Shown: piece after piece, positions 51,544 through 60,037 of the stretch
Position numbering within the stretch: position 1 is the first letter of the stretch
Layout: each line of letters opens with the position of its first letter
Program-made: the position numbers and the translations under genes
The notes under the pieces: model-generated
Seen by the model: only the letters and a program-made list of their open reading frames with translations
Told to the model about the DNA's origin: nothing
Databases searched by the model: none
NCBI GenBank assembly: GCA_913061265.1
Contig: CAJXVS010000007.1
Location: 62,001-126,000 of the forward strand
Direction: 5' to 3'
Origin: an uncultured Halobacteriovorax sp.
GTDB taxonomy: Bacteria; Bdellovibrionota; Bacteriovoracia; Bacteriovoracales; Bacteriovoracaceae
DNA length: 64,000 nucleotides

Positions 51544-52386
51544 ATGAACGAAACTATAGAGAAGCCCAGAGTATCAATCTTTGATTTCGATAATTATCGA
51601 GATTTTCTTATTAAGGTAGGACTACCAGATGGTCTCTACTCGCACTCTTCAAACAACCTCCAATCTTGGTCTAAGCGTTTAGGCTATAAATCTTCAAGTT
51701 CATTAACAATGGTTTTAAAGGGACAACGTCCTCCAAGCTCCGAAATGTTAGGTGCCATTGCTGAAGACCTAAAGATGAACACTAGAGAAAGGAATTACTT
51801 TGAACTCCTTATCCAGTTTGAAAAACTTAATAAGAAGAACAAGGATTCTAAGAAAGTCTTAGAAAAGATTGAAAGATTGAACTCTGATAAACAGGCCAAC
51901 TCTCTTGGGCTAAAGGACTTCTCTGCTATTAGCGAATGGTACTTTCTTGCTATAAAGCAACTTATCTCCACTCCTTCGTTTGTTGAAGATGAGGGGTGGA
52001 TTTTTAGAAAGCTTAGGCGAAAGGTGACGCTCTCTCAGATAAGAAGCGCCTTATCGATCATGCTTGAGAAGAAGACGATTGCTAGAGACGATGACGGTAA
52101 GTTGATTGTTCTAAAGCCAGGTCTAATCACAACCAATGATGTTCCAAGTTCTGCCATTAGAAGGCATCACTTTGGAATGATCAACCGCGCCCTCGAAGCG
52201 ATCGAGGAACAAGACGTCTCTCAAAGACAAGTGACTTCTGTCACGATGAAATTTAAGGAAGAACATTTAGAGGCCGCCAAGCAAAGCCTCTTTGAATTTG
52301 TGAAGGATTTTAATAACAAATATTCAGATAAAGAAGCAGATGATCTCTATCAAATGAATATGCAGTTCTTTAAACATACTAGGTAA
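51544..52386 (+). CDS. TIGR02147-family transcriptional regulator
   Basis: 280 residues with the full TIGR02147/DUF4423 layout: SIFDFDNYRDFLIKVG, HTH region LQSWSKRLGYKSSSSLTMVLKGQRPPS, MNTRERNYFELLIQFEK, then WYFLAIKQLISTPSF, IRSALSIMLEKKTIARDDDGKL, NDVPSSAIRRHHFGMINRAL, and an MNMQFFKHT ending. It mirrors the minus-strand regulator 47781-48650. The exported metalloprotease-like gene follows after 4 bases, so the two are one operon. Likely an autoregulator of a secreted protein locus (inference). Confidence 0.9.
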   Translation: MNETIEKPRVSIFDFDNYRDFLIKVGLPDGLYSHSSNNLQSWSKRLGYKSSSSLTMVLKGQRPPSSEMLGAIAEDLKMNTRERNYFELLIQFEKLNKKNKDSKKVLEKIERLNSDKQANSLGLKDFSAISEWYFLAIKQLISTPSFVEDEGWIFRKLRRKVTLSQIRSALSIMLEKKTIARDDDGKLIVLKPGLITTNDVPSSAIRRHHFGMINRALEAIEEQDVSQRQVTSVTMKFKEEHLEAAKQSLFEFVKDFNNKYSDKEADDLYQMNMQFFKHTR

Positions 52387-52390
52387 TTAT

Positions 52391-53356
52391 ATGAAAAAGA
52401 TTATACTTTTAGTTTTATTGACTCTCTCAAACCTCTCTCATGCAAACGAGGCCATTCGTTTGGATAAAAATCAGAGGGCCATGCTTAATGCTGACTTTGA
52501 GAGAAGCATCCTTCCACTGGTTGAATTCTATGGAGACGGTGATGTCGTTGGAAATGGTGGAGGCCTACTAGAGCAAAATTTTTTATTGGCTTACTATAGC
52601 CTGCAAGCAGCTATTGAAAACTGTTTAATCTTAGAGGATTGCTATACCTCTCAATCCAATCAAGAAGTTCTAAAAGAGATTAATCAATTGATTATCAAAA
52701 AGATCAATATGAAATCAATCTTTATTTTTTTAAGAAACTCAGAAACCGAAAACTTCTTCTTTGATGAATTTGATCAAAGTGAAAGAATAGCTAAAACGGG
52801 GTTTTCTAAAGATCATCCTATCTTTATTAACCTAGATATTACGGATGAAATTATAAATGATGTACCTGCCATGCTGGGGATCATTGTTCATGAACTAGGT
52901 CATCAAATAGGAATAAAAAGTCATAGCTATCTTGATCAGCTCGGGGTCAAGATTAGAGAGATGTGGATCACAAATTGGATTGTCTCTGATATCAGTATTG
53001 GTGGAGAGGACCTTTCTCTTAGGCTTTTTAGCACGAAATCTAACTATATTAGCTCGAAACTAAGCTATGTCTTTAGGGGAAAGGTGAAAAGTCTAAACTC
53101 TCTGATCTTAAAAAAATTAAACTGTAGAAAAGGGGATAGACTTTCAAATTATTCCCTTACAAATGGACATTGGCGTAGGCCAAGCTTGGATAATTTTAGG
53201 TCTATAGTCATCAAGACTTTCTGGTTAGATCTTTATTGTGAAGACCAATATGGTCAAGCTTATCTGATAAAGAGAGACCTTGATATCAGCTTTATCTTTA
53301 ACTCTTTTAGGGGGAGATCTCCTGTTTTAAAACAAGTTGAAGTTCTCGTAAAATAG
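52391..53356 (+). CDS. Exported GNGG protein with HExxH zinc-protease motif
   Basis: 321 residues, signal peptide MKKIILLVLLTLSNLSHA. VVGNGGG (residues ~52-58) is followed by a helical part, then IIVHELGHQIGIKSHSYLDQLG with H167-E168-x-x-H171 and another His at 178, spaced HExxH-x6-H, one residue longer than in metzincins. It is a plausible secreted zinc metalloprotease; substrate unknown. The relative at 47024-47785 lacks the second His. It follows its TIGR02147 regulator by 4 bases. The C-terminal ~110 residues are basic and of unknown type. Confidence 0.75.
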   Translation: MKKIILLVLLTLSNLSHANEAIRLDKNQRAMLNADFERSILPLVEFYGDGDVVGNGGGLLEQNFLLAYYSLQAAIENCLILEDCYTSQSNQEVLKEINQLIIKKINMKSIFIFLRNSETENFFFDEFDQSERIAKTGFSKDHPIFINLDITDEIINDVPAMLGIIVHELGHQIGIKSHSYLDQLGVKIREMWITNWIVSDISIGGEDLSLRLFSTKSNYISSKLSYVFRGKVKSLNSLILKKLNCRKGDRLSNYSLTNGHWRRPSLDNFRSIVIKTFWLDLYCEDQYGQAYLIKRDLDISFIFNSFRGRSPVLKQVEVLVK

Positions 53357-53454
53357 CGAGAATAAATTGGATTCAATAAAATATTAGGTTAAGTCTTGAT
53401 GCCTTTTTCTCTTTAAGTGTTATAGTATCTAAACAACAATACTTTGGAGAAATA

Positions 53455-53733
53455 ATGAAAAAACTAATACTAGTGGTCCTATTCCTAAGTTCATGTACAA
53501 CATCTCACAAACAAATTGACTTAAATAAGTTTGAGATAGTTTGTGCTGCCGAGAAGAAGTTTAAGTGCTATAAAAGGGCGAAAGAACTTTGTGATAAATT
53601 TGGATTAAATAAAGTTGCAGAAGAAGTTGAGAAGATTTCATCTGTAGATGCTGTTGCTAAAAAGAACCTCTACGATAGTAAAAAGAAAGGCTATAACCGC
53701 ATGGTTATTTCCTGTGTTGACGCAAAAAAATAA
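53455..53733 (+). CDS. Small lipoprotein of unknown function (92 aa)
   Basis: A lipoprotein signal peptide ends in LFLSSC, so the mature part of ~75 residues is membrane-anchored. It has several Cys (IVCAAEKKFKCYKRAKELCDKF, VISCVDAKK) and is basic and helical. A ribosome binding site TTGGAGAA is visible. The DOPA-dioxygenase-like gene starts one base after the stop codon, so they are co-transcribed. Function unknown. Confidence 0.7.
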   Translation: MKKLILVVLFLSSCTTSHKQIDLNKFEIVCAAEKKFKCYKRAKELCDKFGLNKVAEEVEKISSVDAVAKKNLYDSKKKGYNRMVISCVDAKK

Positions 53734-53734
53734 T

Positions 53735-54061
53735 ATGGAAATTAAAGACTATCACTTTCATTTATATTACGACGTAAAAGATATTGATAAGGCGACTACT
53801 CTTCGAGATAAGATTGGGGAGACCTTTGATGTTGATCTAGGCCGCGTCTGGGACAAGCCCGTGGGCCCGCATCCCATTGGCTCTTGTCAGGTGACTGTCT
53901 CCAATGAACTCTTCCAAGAGGTCATGGTTTGGCTTCTTAGTAACCGTAATGGAATAGACTTCTTCGTCCACCCAAATACTGGGGATAACCTGGCTGATCA
54001 TTCAGATTATATTATGTGGATAGGGAAGAGTTACGAGTTAAAGCTGGAAGGCTTTAGATAG
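53735..54061 (+). CDS. DOPA 4,5-dioxygenase family protein
   Basis: 108 residues with the conserved His pattern of the family (PF08883): KDYHFHLYYDVKD, VGPHPIGSCQVTV, DFFVHPNTGDNLADHSDYIMWIG. In plants and fungi such enzymes cleave catechols; in bacteria the natural substrate is unknown, and detoxification or regulation has been suggested. The start codon overlaps the lipoprotein operon (one-base gap). Longer frame from 53648 belongs to the lipoprotein gene region and is not used. Confidence 0.9.
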   Translation: MEIKDYHFHLYYDVKDIDKATTLRDKIGETFDVDLGRVWDKPVGPHPIGSCQVTVSNELFQEVMVWLLSNRNGIDFFVHPNTGDNLADHSDYIMWIGKSYELKLEGFR

Positions 54062-54170
54062 GCCCTAAGTTATTGATCTTTAAGGTCTCAAGCCACTGAA
54101 TAAATTACATAAGAAAGGTATTTCTAGAGCAAGAATGTTAGTCTCCCGTTGAATTTACACAGGGACTTAT

Positions 54171-55121
54171 ATGAAAACTAGCAAATGGCTTTTGATTCTT
54201 TCTTTATTCGTATCAGCTTACGCGCAGGCGGCAAGGACAGATATTTGGCCTTCAATTCCTTTTCTAAGAGGAGCTGATCTTTGCAAGTTTCATAATGCTT
54301 ATTCTCAAACGAGAAATGAGTCTATCTCAGGCATGGTAAGAAATGCTGAAGACCTTATGTACGCCGGGGCCTTAGGTTCTGAAGCTCTTGATATGCTTCT
54401 TTCTTTTGATGCTCTTTATGACAAGAACCAAAGACTAGCGACTAGTGGTAATGGCCTTGCTGTAACTTTAGAGTCGACCTTAAAAGCTTATGTCGATCAG
54501 TATCATAGAAACTTAAGACCCATTGAGAAGAAGCTCTCTTTTCGTCATACCAATTCACTAGTTTCAATCATCGACGCTTTAAAGAAAGGTCAGCGTATTG
54601 GAAATATGAACGATGAGCTTCTTAGTGAATTAGATTATATCGCTTACGGAACTTATACCTTGGCCCCTAACTGTAGAGGCAATATTCAAGTCACTCTTCA
54701 TTTAATCGGAAGAGGTGGAGACACTCAGTCTTATACAGCGACTGGAAAACCAAGCACCGTAATGAGTCAGATTGCGAGCCAGCTTTATACTGACTTTCAA
54801 AGAACTCAGTTTCCAAGTAAGCTTAGAATCGGTAGCAGAACCATCACTCTTGTGGGCGCTTTAAACGGAAGCGTTGGAGAAGTGAATAACCTACGCATGG
54901 CAGACCTCGCCTGCGAAACTTTAGGAGCAAGGCTTCCTAATGCAACTGAACTAGATCTTATTGGCGCCTATGGCGATTGGTCTGGTGGAGTAGGGCTTGG
55001 AAATGCTGTTTGGGCCCTGCCTAATGGAAAGGTCTTTCATCCAGGTCTTAGAAACCCAAGTCCTGTGAGAAACCCGAATGAGGTTAATGCTCGCAGCTTT
55101 AAGTATTATTGCGTTAGATAG
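54171..55121 (+). CDS. Exported protein with C-terminal lectin/FGE-like motif
   Basis: 316 residues, signal peptide MKTSKWLLILSLFVSAYAQA. The N-terminal ~200 residues are helical and unknown. The C-terminal part, LACETLGARLPNATELDLIGAYGDWSGGVGLGNAVWALPNGKVFHPG...YYCVR, resembles the RLPT-type and Trp-Gly signatures of C-type-lectin-like, FGE-sulfatase or DUF1566 domains, with a Cys near each end. A carbohydrate- or ligand-binding role is possible. Own promoter region with no obvious ribosome binding site upstream. Confidence 0.65.
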   Translation: MKTSKWLLILSLFVSAYAQAARTDIWPSIPFLRGADLCKFHNAYSQTRNESISGMVRNAEDLMYAGALGSEALDMLLSFDALYDKNQRLATSGNGLAVTLESTLKAYVDQYHRNLRPIEKKLSFRHTNSLVSIIDALKKGQRIGNMNDELLSELDYIAYGTYTLAPNCRGNIQVTLHLIGRGGDTQSYTATGKPSTVMSQIASQLYTDFQRTQFPSKLRIGSRTITLVGALNGSVGEVNNLRMADLACETLGARLPNATELDLIGAYGDWSGGVGLGNAVWALPNGKVFHPGLRNPSPVRNPNEVNARSFKYYCVR

Positions 55122-55230
55122 GACACTAACGAAGTTCTATTTAGGGATATCATTTACATTCTTCTATGGTCTCTGAGACTTAGCGTAAGAACTATGGCAT
55201 GGTGACCCAAAATTACTATATGGAAGAATA

Positions 55231-56727
55231 ATGATTCAGTTGAATAATATTTCAAAGCATTTTGGCCTTCAAGTTCTCTTTGAAGAGTTAAACCTTTTAA
55301 TTGGCAAGCGTGAGCGTATCGGCTTTGTAGGGCGTAATGGTTCTGGGAAATCGACTCTGTTTAAGATCATCTTAGGTGAGCTTACAGCGGACTCTGGTGA
55401 AGTGATTATTCCAAAGGGTTATAAGATTGGCGCCCTTGATCAGCATATCAATTTCACAAAGCCAACTGTCCTTGAAGAATGCTGCCAGGTGCTCTCTGAA
55501 GAAGAACAGTATGACTGGTGGAAAGCGGAGAAGATTCTCTTTGGTCTTGGCTTTACTGATGAAGACTTAGAAAAAGATCCCAATAGTTTCTCTGGTGGTT
55601 ATCAGGTTCGAATCAACTTAACGAAGGCCTTGGTTCAAAACCCCCACCTACTTCTTTTAGATGAGCCGACCAACTATCTTGATATTGTTTCCTTAAGGTG
55701 GCTCCGTGGTTTCTTAACTTCATTTAAGGGAGAGGTTCTCCTTATAACTCATGATAAAGACTTTATGGACTCAGTCTCTACTCATACTATTGGGCTTAGT
55801 AGAAAGCAGCTTAGTAAGTACGAAGGTAATACTGCTAAATTCTATGAGCAGCTAGCTATCGCAGATGAAATGTATGAGGCGACAAGACTGACTCAAGAGA
55901 GAAAGAAGAAAGAACTTCAAGGGTTTGTGGATCGTTTTGGAGCGAAAGCTTCTAAGGCAACTCAGGCCCAGTCTCGTGTGAAACAGATTGAGAAGATGGG
56001 AACCATTGAAAAACTTGATACAGAAAATACATTAGGATTTACCTTTCATCATAAAGACTGCCCGGGGAAAGTTATCCTTGAGGGTGAGAACTTAAGTTTT
56101 TCTTATTCAGGGCTTGAAGAAGAAGACCTCTTTAAGAACTTAAGCCTAACGATAGGAAGAGAAGATAGGATTGGGATCATTGGAAAGAACGGAAAAGGGA
56201 AGTCGACTCTCTTAAATGTGATTGCCGGCGAGCTTAAGCCCAGAACAGGAAGCCTAACCAATCACCCCTCCCTAGCTATGGGGCATTTTGGTCAAACCAA
56301 TATTGAAAGGCTTGATCAGAACTGCACAATCATAACTGAGATCGCTGATAGCAATCATAACCTTGGTGTCGGGCAGGTAAGAAAGATTTGCGGAACCATG
56401 ATGTTCACTGATGAGCTTGCTAAAAAGAAGATCAAGGTCTTATCAGGGGGCGAAAAAAGTAGGGTGATGCTTGGAAAGATCCTAGCTAAGCAATCAAACC
56501 TCTTATTATTAGATGAGCCTACTAACCATTTAGATATGGAATCTATTGAAGCTTTAAGTAAAGAAATCATAAAGTTCCCAGGTGCGGTCATTTTGGTGAC
56601 CCACTCTGAGTTACTGCTTAGATCTTCAGTGAATAAGCTGATTATTTTTCATCAAGGTAAGGCCGAGTTCTTTGATGGCACCTATGATGAATTCTTAGAA
56701 AAGATCGGCTGGGAAACTGAGGAATAG
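55231..56727 (+). CDS. ABC-F family ATPase
   Basis: 498 residues with two ABC domains and no membrane part. Domain 1: Walker A GRNGSGKST, signature SGGYQVRINLTKAL, Walker B LLLLDEPTNYLD. Domain 2: GKNGKGKST, LSGGEKSRVMLGKIL, LLLLDEPTNHLDMESIEAL. A linker of about 70 residues between the domains has a charged coiled-coil (KKKELQGFVDRFGAKASKATQAQSRV). ABC-F proteins act on the ribosome in translation or antibiotic resistance; this looks like the YheS/Uup-type housekeeping class. Ribosome binding site GGAAGAAT. The amphi-Trp gene follows after 2 bases. Confidence 0.93.
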   Translation: MIQLNNISKHFGLQVLFEELNLLIGKRERIGFVGRNGSGKSTLFKIILGELTADSGEVIIPKGYKIGALDQHINFTKPTVLEECCQVLSEEEQYDWWKAEKILFGLGFTDEDLEKDPNSFSGGYQVRINLTKALVQNPHLLLLDEPTNYLDIVSLRWLRGFLTSFKGEVLLITHDKDFMDSVSTHTIGLSRKQLSKYEGNTAKFYEQLAIADEMYEATRLTQERKKKELQGFVDRFGAKASKATQAQSRVKQIEKMGTIEKLDTENTLGFTFHHKDCPGKVILEGENLSFSYSGLEEEDLFKNLSLTIGREDRIGIIGKNGKGKSTLLNVIAGELKPRTGSLTNHPSLAMGHFGQTNIERLDQNCTIITEIADSNHNLGVGQVRKICGTMMFTDELAKKKIKVLSGGEKSRVMLGKILAKQSNLLLLDEPTNHLDMESIEALSKEIIKFPGAVILVTHSELLLRSSVNKLIIFHQGKAEFFDGTYDEFLEKIGWETEE

Positions 56728-56729
56728 AG

Positions 56730-56957
56730 ATGAAAAAGAAAGCAAAACGAGACTTAGAGAAAACCTATACTAAATCAGAGATGATTAAAAAACTTCGCCG
56801 CCTAGCTGATTGTTTAGAGAATGATAAGTACTTCGCCATTCAAATCGCTGGGGAGAGGATTCATATTCCTGTCTCCGCCGTCTTTAATATTGAGCATGAA
56901 CGTTCAAAGGACGAAGAAGAAGTTGAGTTTCAGTTTAAGTGGAAGCGAGACAAGTAA
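56730..56957 (+). CDS. Amphi-Trp domain protein
   Basis: 75 residues: MIKKLRRLADCLENDKYFAIQIAGERIHIPVSA...EHERSKDEEEVEFQFKWKRD matches the small amphi-Trp family (single beta-rich domain named after its conserved Trp in an amphipathic strand). Function unknown. It follows the ABC-F gene by 2 bases, so it is co-transcribed, and its stop is 4 bases from the convergent gene. Confidence 0.85.
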   Translation: MKKKAKRDLEKTYTKSEMIKKLRRLADCLENDKYFAIQIAGERIHIPVSAVFNIEHERSKDEEEVEFQFKWKRDK

Positions 56958-56961
56958 GAGA

Positions 56962-57987
56962 TTATTTCTTACCAGTAAGATAGCTTCTTATAAGCTTCTT
57001 TTTTCTTTTACAGCGCTTTGAATTCCAGCAATCTTTATAGGTATATACCAGCTTCTCTTTCTCATAGATCTCAATGCGAAATGGTTTCTTGAAGATTTGA
57101 GTATGGATATAGTTTACATAACTCTCGGCGAAATCATCCCATGGGTTCTTTGTACCATAGAGAGTTGGAAAATCTGATTGAGATAACTCTTTGTAGTAGT
57201 CGAGCATGGAACTATTCTTTACAGCATCCTTTGGTTTGTAAAAAGGAGTATAACTTATCTTTTTGTATTTACGCTTTTGGTTGAGAAAGGTTTTCTTTCC
57301 TAAAAACCAGCTCTGTTTCAAGAAAGAGTAGGCTTCCACTTCTTCCTCTGTTTTTAAGACGACATTCCAGTAGGGAAGAATATCTGTACTTAGATTTAGG
57401 ATATGAGCTGCTTCGTGTAAAAAAATATATCTAAAGGCGCCAACTTTATCGTTAAACTTCTCTTCTTCAATAATGCACTTTAACTTAAGGGGACCTTCTT
57501 TAAATGGTGAGCTCTCTTTCCAAGTACACCAATCATTAGCAGACTTTGTCAGAGTCTTTATATCAAAGATGATAAAACCTTTGTTCTTAAAGCTTTCGAT
57601 CTTATCAGTTAAAGCGCTGCCTCCAATATTTTCAAGAATGATGATGGCCGTGATGTTCTCTTCAATAGGCTTCTTAATCCAGCTTGGAAGAGAGGCGAGG
57701 GCCTCTTTAATAACGGCTAAGTTCTCCTTGGTAAGTTTTATCTTTGAAGGTCTATTAGGGTAGTGATTGTAGATATTGTCATCTGTTAGAAACTGAATGA
57801 TCTCGTCGGTTCCCTCAATAACCCTCTCCTCTAAAGGCAGGTTAATCCATTTATCCCAATAACCTTTTTTATGAATGGCATTTGATCTCTGGTGTTTTTT
57901 AAACCGTTCCTGACTCCATTTTGATAGGGGAGTTTGGCAGGAAGCGAATTGAGTTAAGATTAGGAATAAAAAGAGGAAGTATTTCAA
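56962..57987 (-). CDS. Putative zinc metallopeptidase lipoprotein
   Basis: 341 residues. The signal region MKYFLFLFLILTQFASC ends in a Cys (C17) at a lipobox-like site. The zinc motif is in IFLHEAAHILNLS (H191, E192, H195), and a downstream DDFAESYVNYI provides a possible third Glu ligand, as in gluzincin-type peptidases. The C-terminus is basic. Expected to be a membrane-anchored periplasmic or outer-surface protease; substrate unknown. Convergent with the amphi-Trp gene. Confidence 0.75.
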   Translation of the reverse strand: MKYFLFLFLILTQFASCQTPLSKWSQERFKKHQRSNAIHKKGYWDKWINLPLEERVIEGTDEIIQFLTDDNIYNHYPNRPSKIKLTKENLAVIKEALASLPSWIKKPIEENITAIIILENIGGSALTDKIESFKNKGFIIFDIKTLTKSANDWCTWKESSPFKEGPLKLKCIIEEEKFNDKVGAFRYIFLHEAAHILNLSTDILPYWNVVLKTEEEVEAYSFLKQSWFLGKKTFLNQKRKYKKISYTPFYKPKDAVKNSSMLDYYKELSQSDFPTLYGTKNPWDDFAESYVNYIHTQIFKKPFRIEIYEKEKLVYTYKDCWNSKRCKRKKKLIRSYLTGKK

Positions 57988-58130
57988 GCGCAGCCTAGTT
58001 AGTTATTAAGGGGTAATAGTTCGTCGTTGTAGGTCTATTTTACATGAAATCGGATATTTATCTAGAGCTTAGAGGTATCACCTTTTTTCAAAAGAGCTCG
58101 ATGGAGGCCCTTAAGTGCTATATTCCTCCC

Positions 58131-58937
58131 ATGAAGAGGATCTTGCTTTGCTTTCTATTCTTATTTTCTATTGGGGCAGAGGCCAAGGGTTCGTTCTTTT
58201 TAACAGTGCTTAAGAAAGATAGAACTCTTGTTTCAGGAGAGTTCATAGAGCGCTATGAAGATAGATGGTTCTACGAAGAGGATTCAGAAAAAGTTAAGAA
58301 GTACTACCTTCTCTTTGAAGAGAAAAATGGTGACCCAAAGTTTCATATTATCCAGAGAAAAGATGTCTTAAGAATGTGGTCTGCTTGGACTGCCTATTCT
58401 CGTTATGAATGGTACTTAAGAAAACATAATCTTGGTTTTCAAAATGAGATTGTCCCTGGTGCTGATATTCTAACGGGAAATTCAGGGCATCATAAGTTTG
58501 AAAAGATGTTTGGAAACTTTGCTTGGGATCTTGGGGTTTTAGATAGTGAGGGTAAACAGTTTCAAAACCAAGGGCTCCTTTTAGAGGATTACTATATCTT
58601 TGATCAAGCGGTCTATTCACCAGTTAGTGGGACCGTGGTTGGAAAGACTTCTGATCAGGTCGATAATATCCCTGACCAGTCCATGAGTGGGGATCTCTCT
58701 AAAAAGATAAATAACTTTCTTACTATAAAGATGAAGTATCCTTTCTACCTTTCTGTTGTTCATTTTAAGAAAGACTCGATTACTGTGAATATTGGGGATG
58801 AGATCAACGCTGGGCAAGAACTTGGAGTTGTTGGAAACTCTGGAGTCTCTTATATTCCTCATCTTCACTACACTCTTTATATCTACTCTGAGAGTTTAAA
58901 AAGATTCATCTCTGTTCCTGCTTTTTTTAATTATTAA
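58131..58937 (+). CDS. Exported M23-like (LytM) protein with altered zinc site
   Basis: 268 residues from ATG 58131, giving signal peptide MKRILLCFLFLFSIGAEA; the longer frame from 58044 has no clear ribosome binding site. The C-terminal half is an M23/LytM fold: SGTVVGKT, GQELGVVGNSG, IPHLHYTLY (H244, H246). The first ligand motif HxxxD is NFAWD (N129, D133), so the first His is replaced. Like EnvC-type factors it may be catalytically dead and act as an activator of an amidase, or use a changed metal site. Confidence 0.8.
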   Translation: MKRILLCFLFLFSIGAEAKGSFFLTVLKKDRTLVSGEFIERYEDRWFYEEDSEKVKKYYLLFEEKNGDPKFHIIQRKDVLRMWSAWTAYSRYEWYLRKHNLGFQNEIVPGADILTGNSGHHKFEKMFGNFAWDLGVLDSEGKQFQNQGLLLEDYYIFDQAVYSPVSGTVVGKTSDQVDNIPDQSMSGDLSKKINNFLTIKMKYPFYLSVVHFKKDSITVNIGDEINAGQELGVVGNSGVSYIPHLHYTLYIYSESLKRFISVPAFFNY

Positions 58938-59101
58938 CTTTTAGAAGTGTCACTTCGAAACTCTTAAGCACTGCAAGGTGCGGTTTTAAGACCCATTCAG
59001 ATTCATTTTTTAGGGGACGCCGCTGAGAGTTTATGCAATAGCAGAGGCCTCAACAGTAGTATCCCAAGAAATACTAATGACTAAATAAGCAAGAAGAAGG
59101 C

Positions 59102-59758
59102 CTAGATCTTATTGATGAGGATGTCTTCTTCATCCCCTAGGTCTTGAATTAAAAGAATCTGACCTTTAGAGCCATCTTTGTTAATACCAATGATGGCGCT
59201 AGAGTCTGGATCTTCTTCAATGTCACAAAAGTAGGTGATGGGTGAGGTCCAGATCTTTGAATCAACTGTCTTTTTAAAATCAATTTTTTTACAAAAAGCA
59301 TTCTCCTCATCTGAAGAGATAACAAACTTATCTAGAGTTCCCGTTTTCGAACCAGAGGTAACAAGATCAAGGACTTCTTTTTCTAGGTCTTGAATATCAT
59401 CACCATCTTCTATATTTCTAAAGACAACCTTCGATCTTTCATCATTTAAATAATTAATGGAATAGACAGCTGAAGCGCCATCATCATCGGCCTTACAAAT
59501 GAGAACTGAGTCACTTACTTGGCCTCTCTTTAAGATACCCATTTCTTTTTTCTCAAAACTCAGCTCATCACACCTGACTTTTAAATTGTTGAGGATATTT
59601 AAACTAAGTTCACCGTTAGCTCCATCAAAAGTAAAAATGGCTTTAGAAGCATCTTTTTCAGATCTTAATTTCCAAGCACCATTAAAGTCGCTGCCAAAGC
59701 ATTGAAACACCATAAGGCCTGAAACTAAAAGGGTAGAAGCACTCTTCAAATTAAACAT
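59102..59758 (-). CDS. Small exported protein of unknown function (218 aa)
   Basis: Signal peptide MFNLKSASTLLVSGLMVFQCFGS, then FNGAWKLRSEKD and a beta-rich, acidic mature part with four Cys (VRCDEL, LICKAD, AFCKKI, YFCDIE). The ribosome binding site CGGAGAATACT is good. No recognised family. Single gene; the neighbours on both sides are on the other strand. Confidence 0.7.
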   Translation of the reverse strand: MFNLKSASTLLVSGLMVFQCFGSDFNGAWKLRSEKDASKAIFTFDGANGELSLNILNNLKVRCDELSFEKKEMGILKRGQVSDSVLICKADDDGASAVYSINYLNDERSKVVFRNIEDGDDIQDLEKEVLDLVTSGSKTGTLDKFVISSDEENAFCKKIDFKKTVDSKIWTSPITYFCDIEEDPDSSAIIGINKDGSKGQILLIQDLGDEEDILINKI

Positions 59759-60037
59759 AGTATTCTCCGAAATGGGGTATCTCTTATGATAGCGAGAAAA
59801 CTTATCTCTATGGTGGATCTTGGAAATCTTTCAGGGGATGTTAGGATCTTAACGGCCAAAAAGATGAGAATTCGCCTAATATTTGAGGCTCTCATTTGAG
59901 GTTTTTGTTAATAAGGATCCCCTTGTAAGTACCTATAATTAGTCACAATGGATTGGTCTTTCTTAGATTTCTTAATGGAAAAACCCAAAGAAGGTAACAA
60001 TATAGTCAAGGAGCTCGATAAGGTAGTGAGAGAGTCT

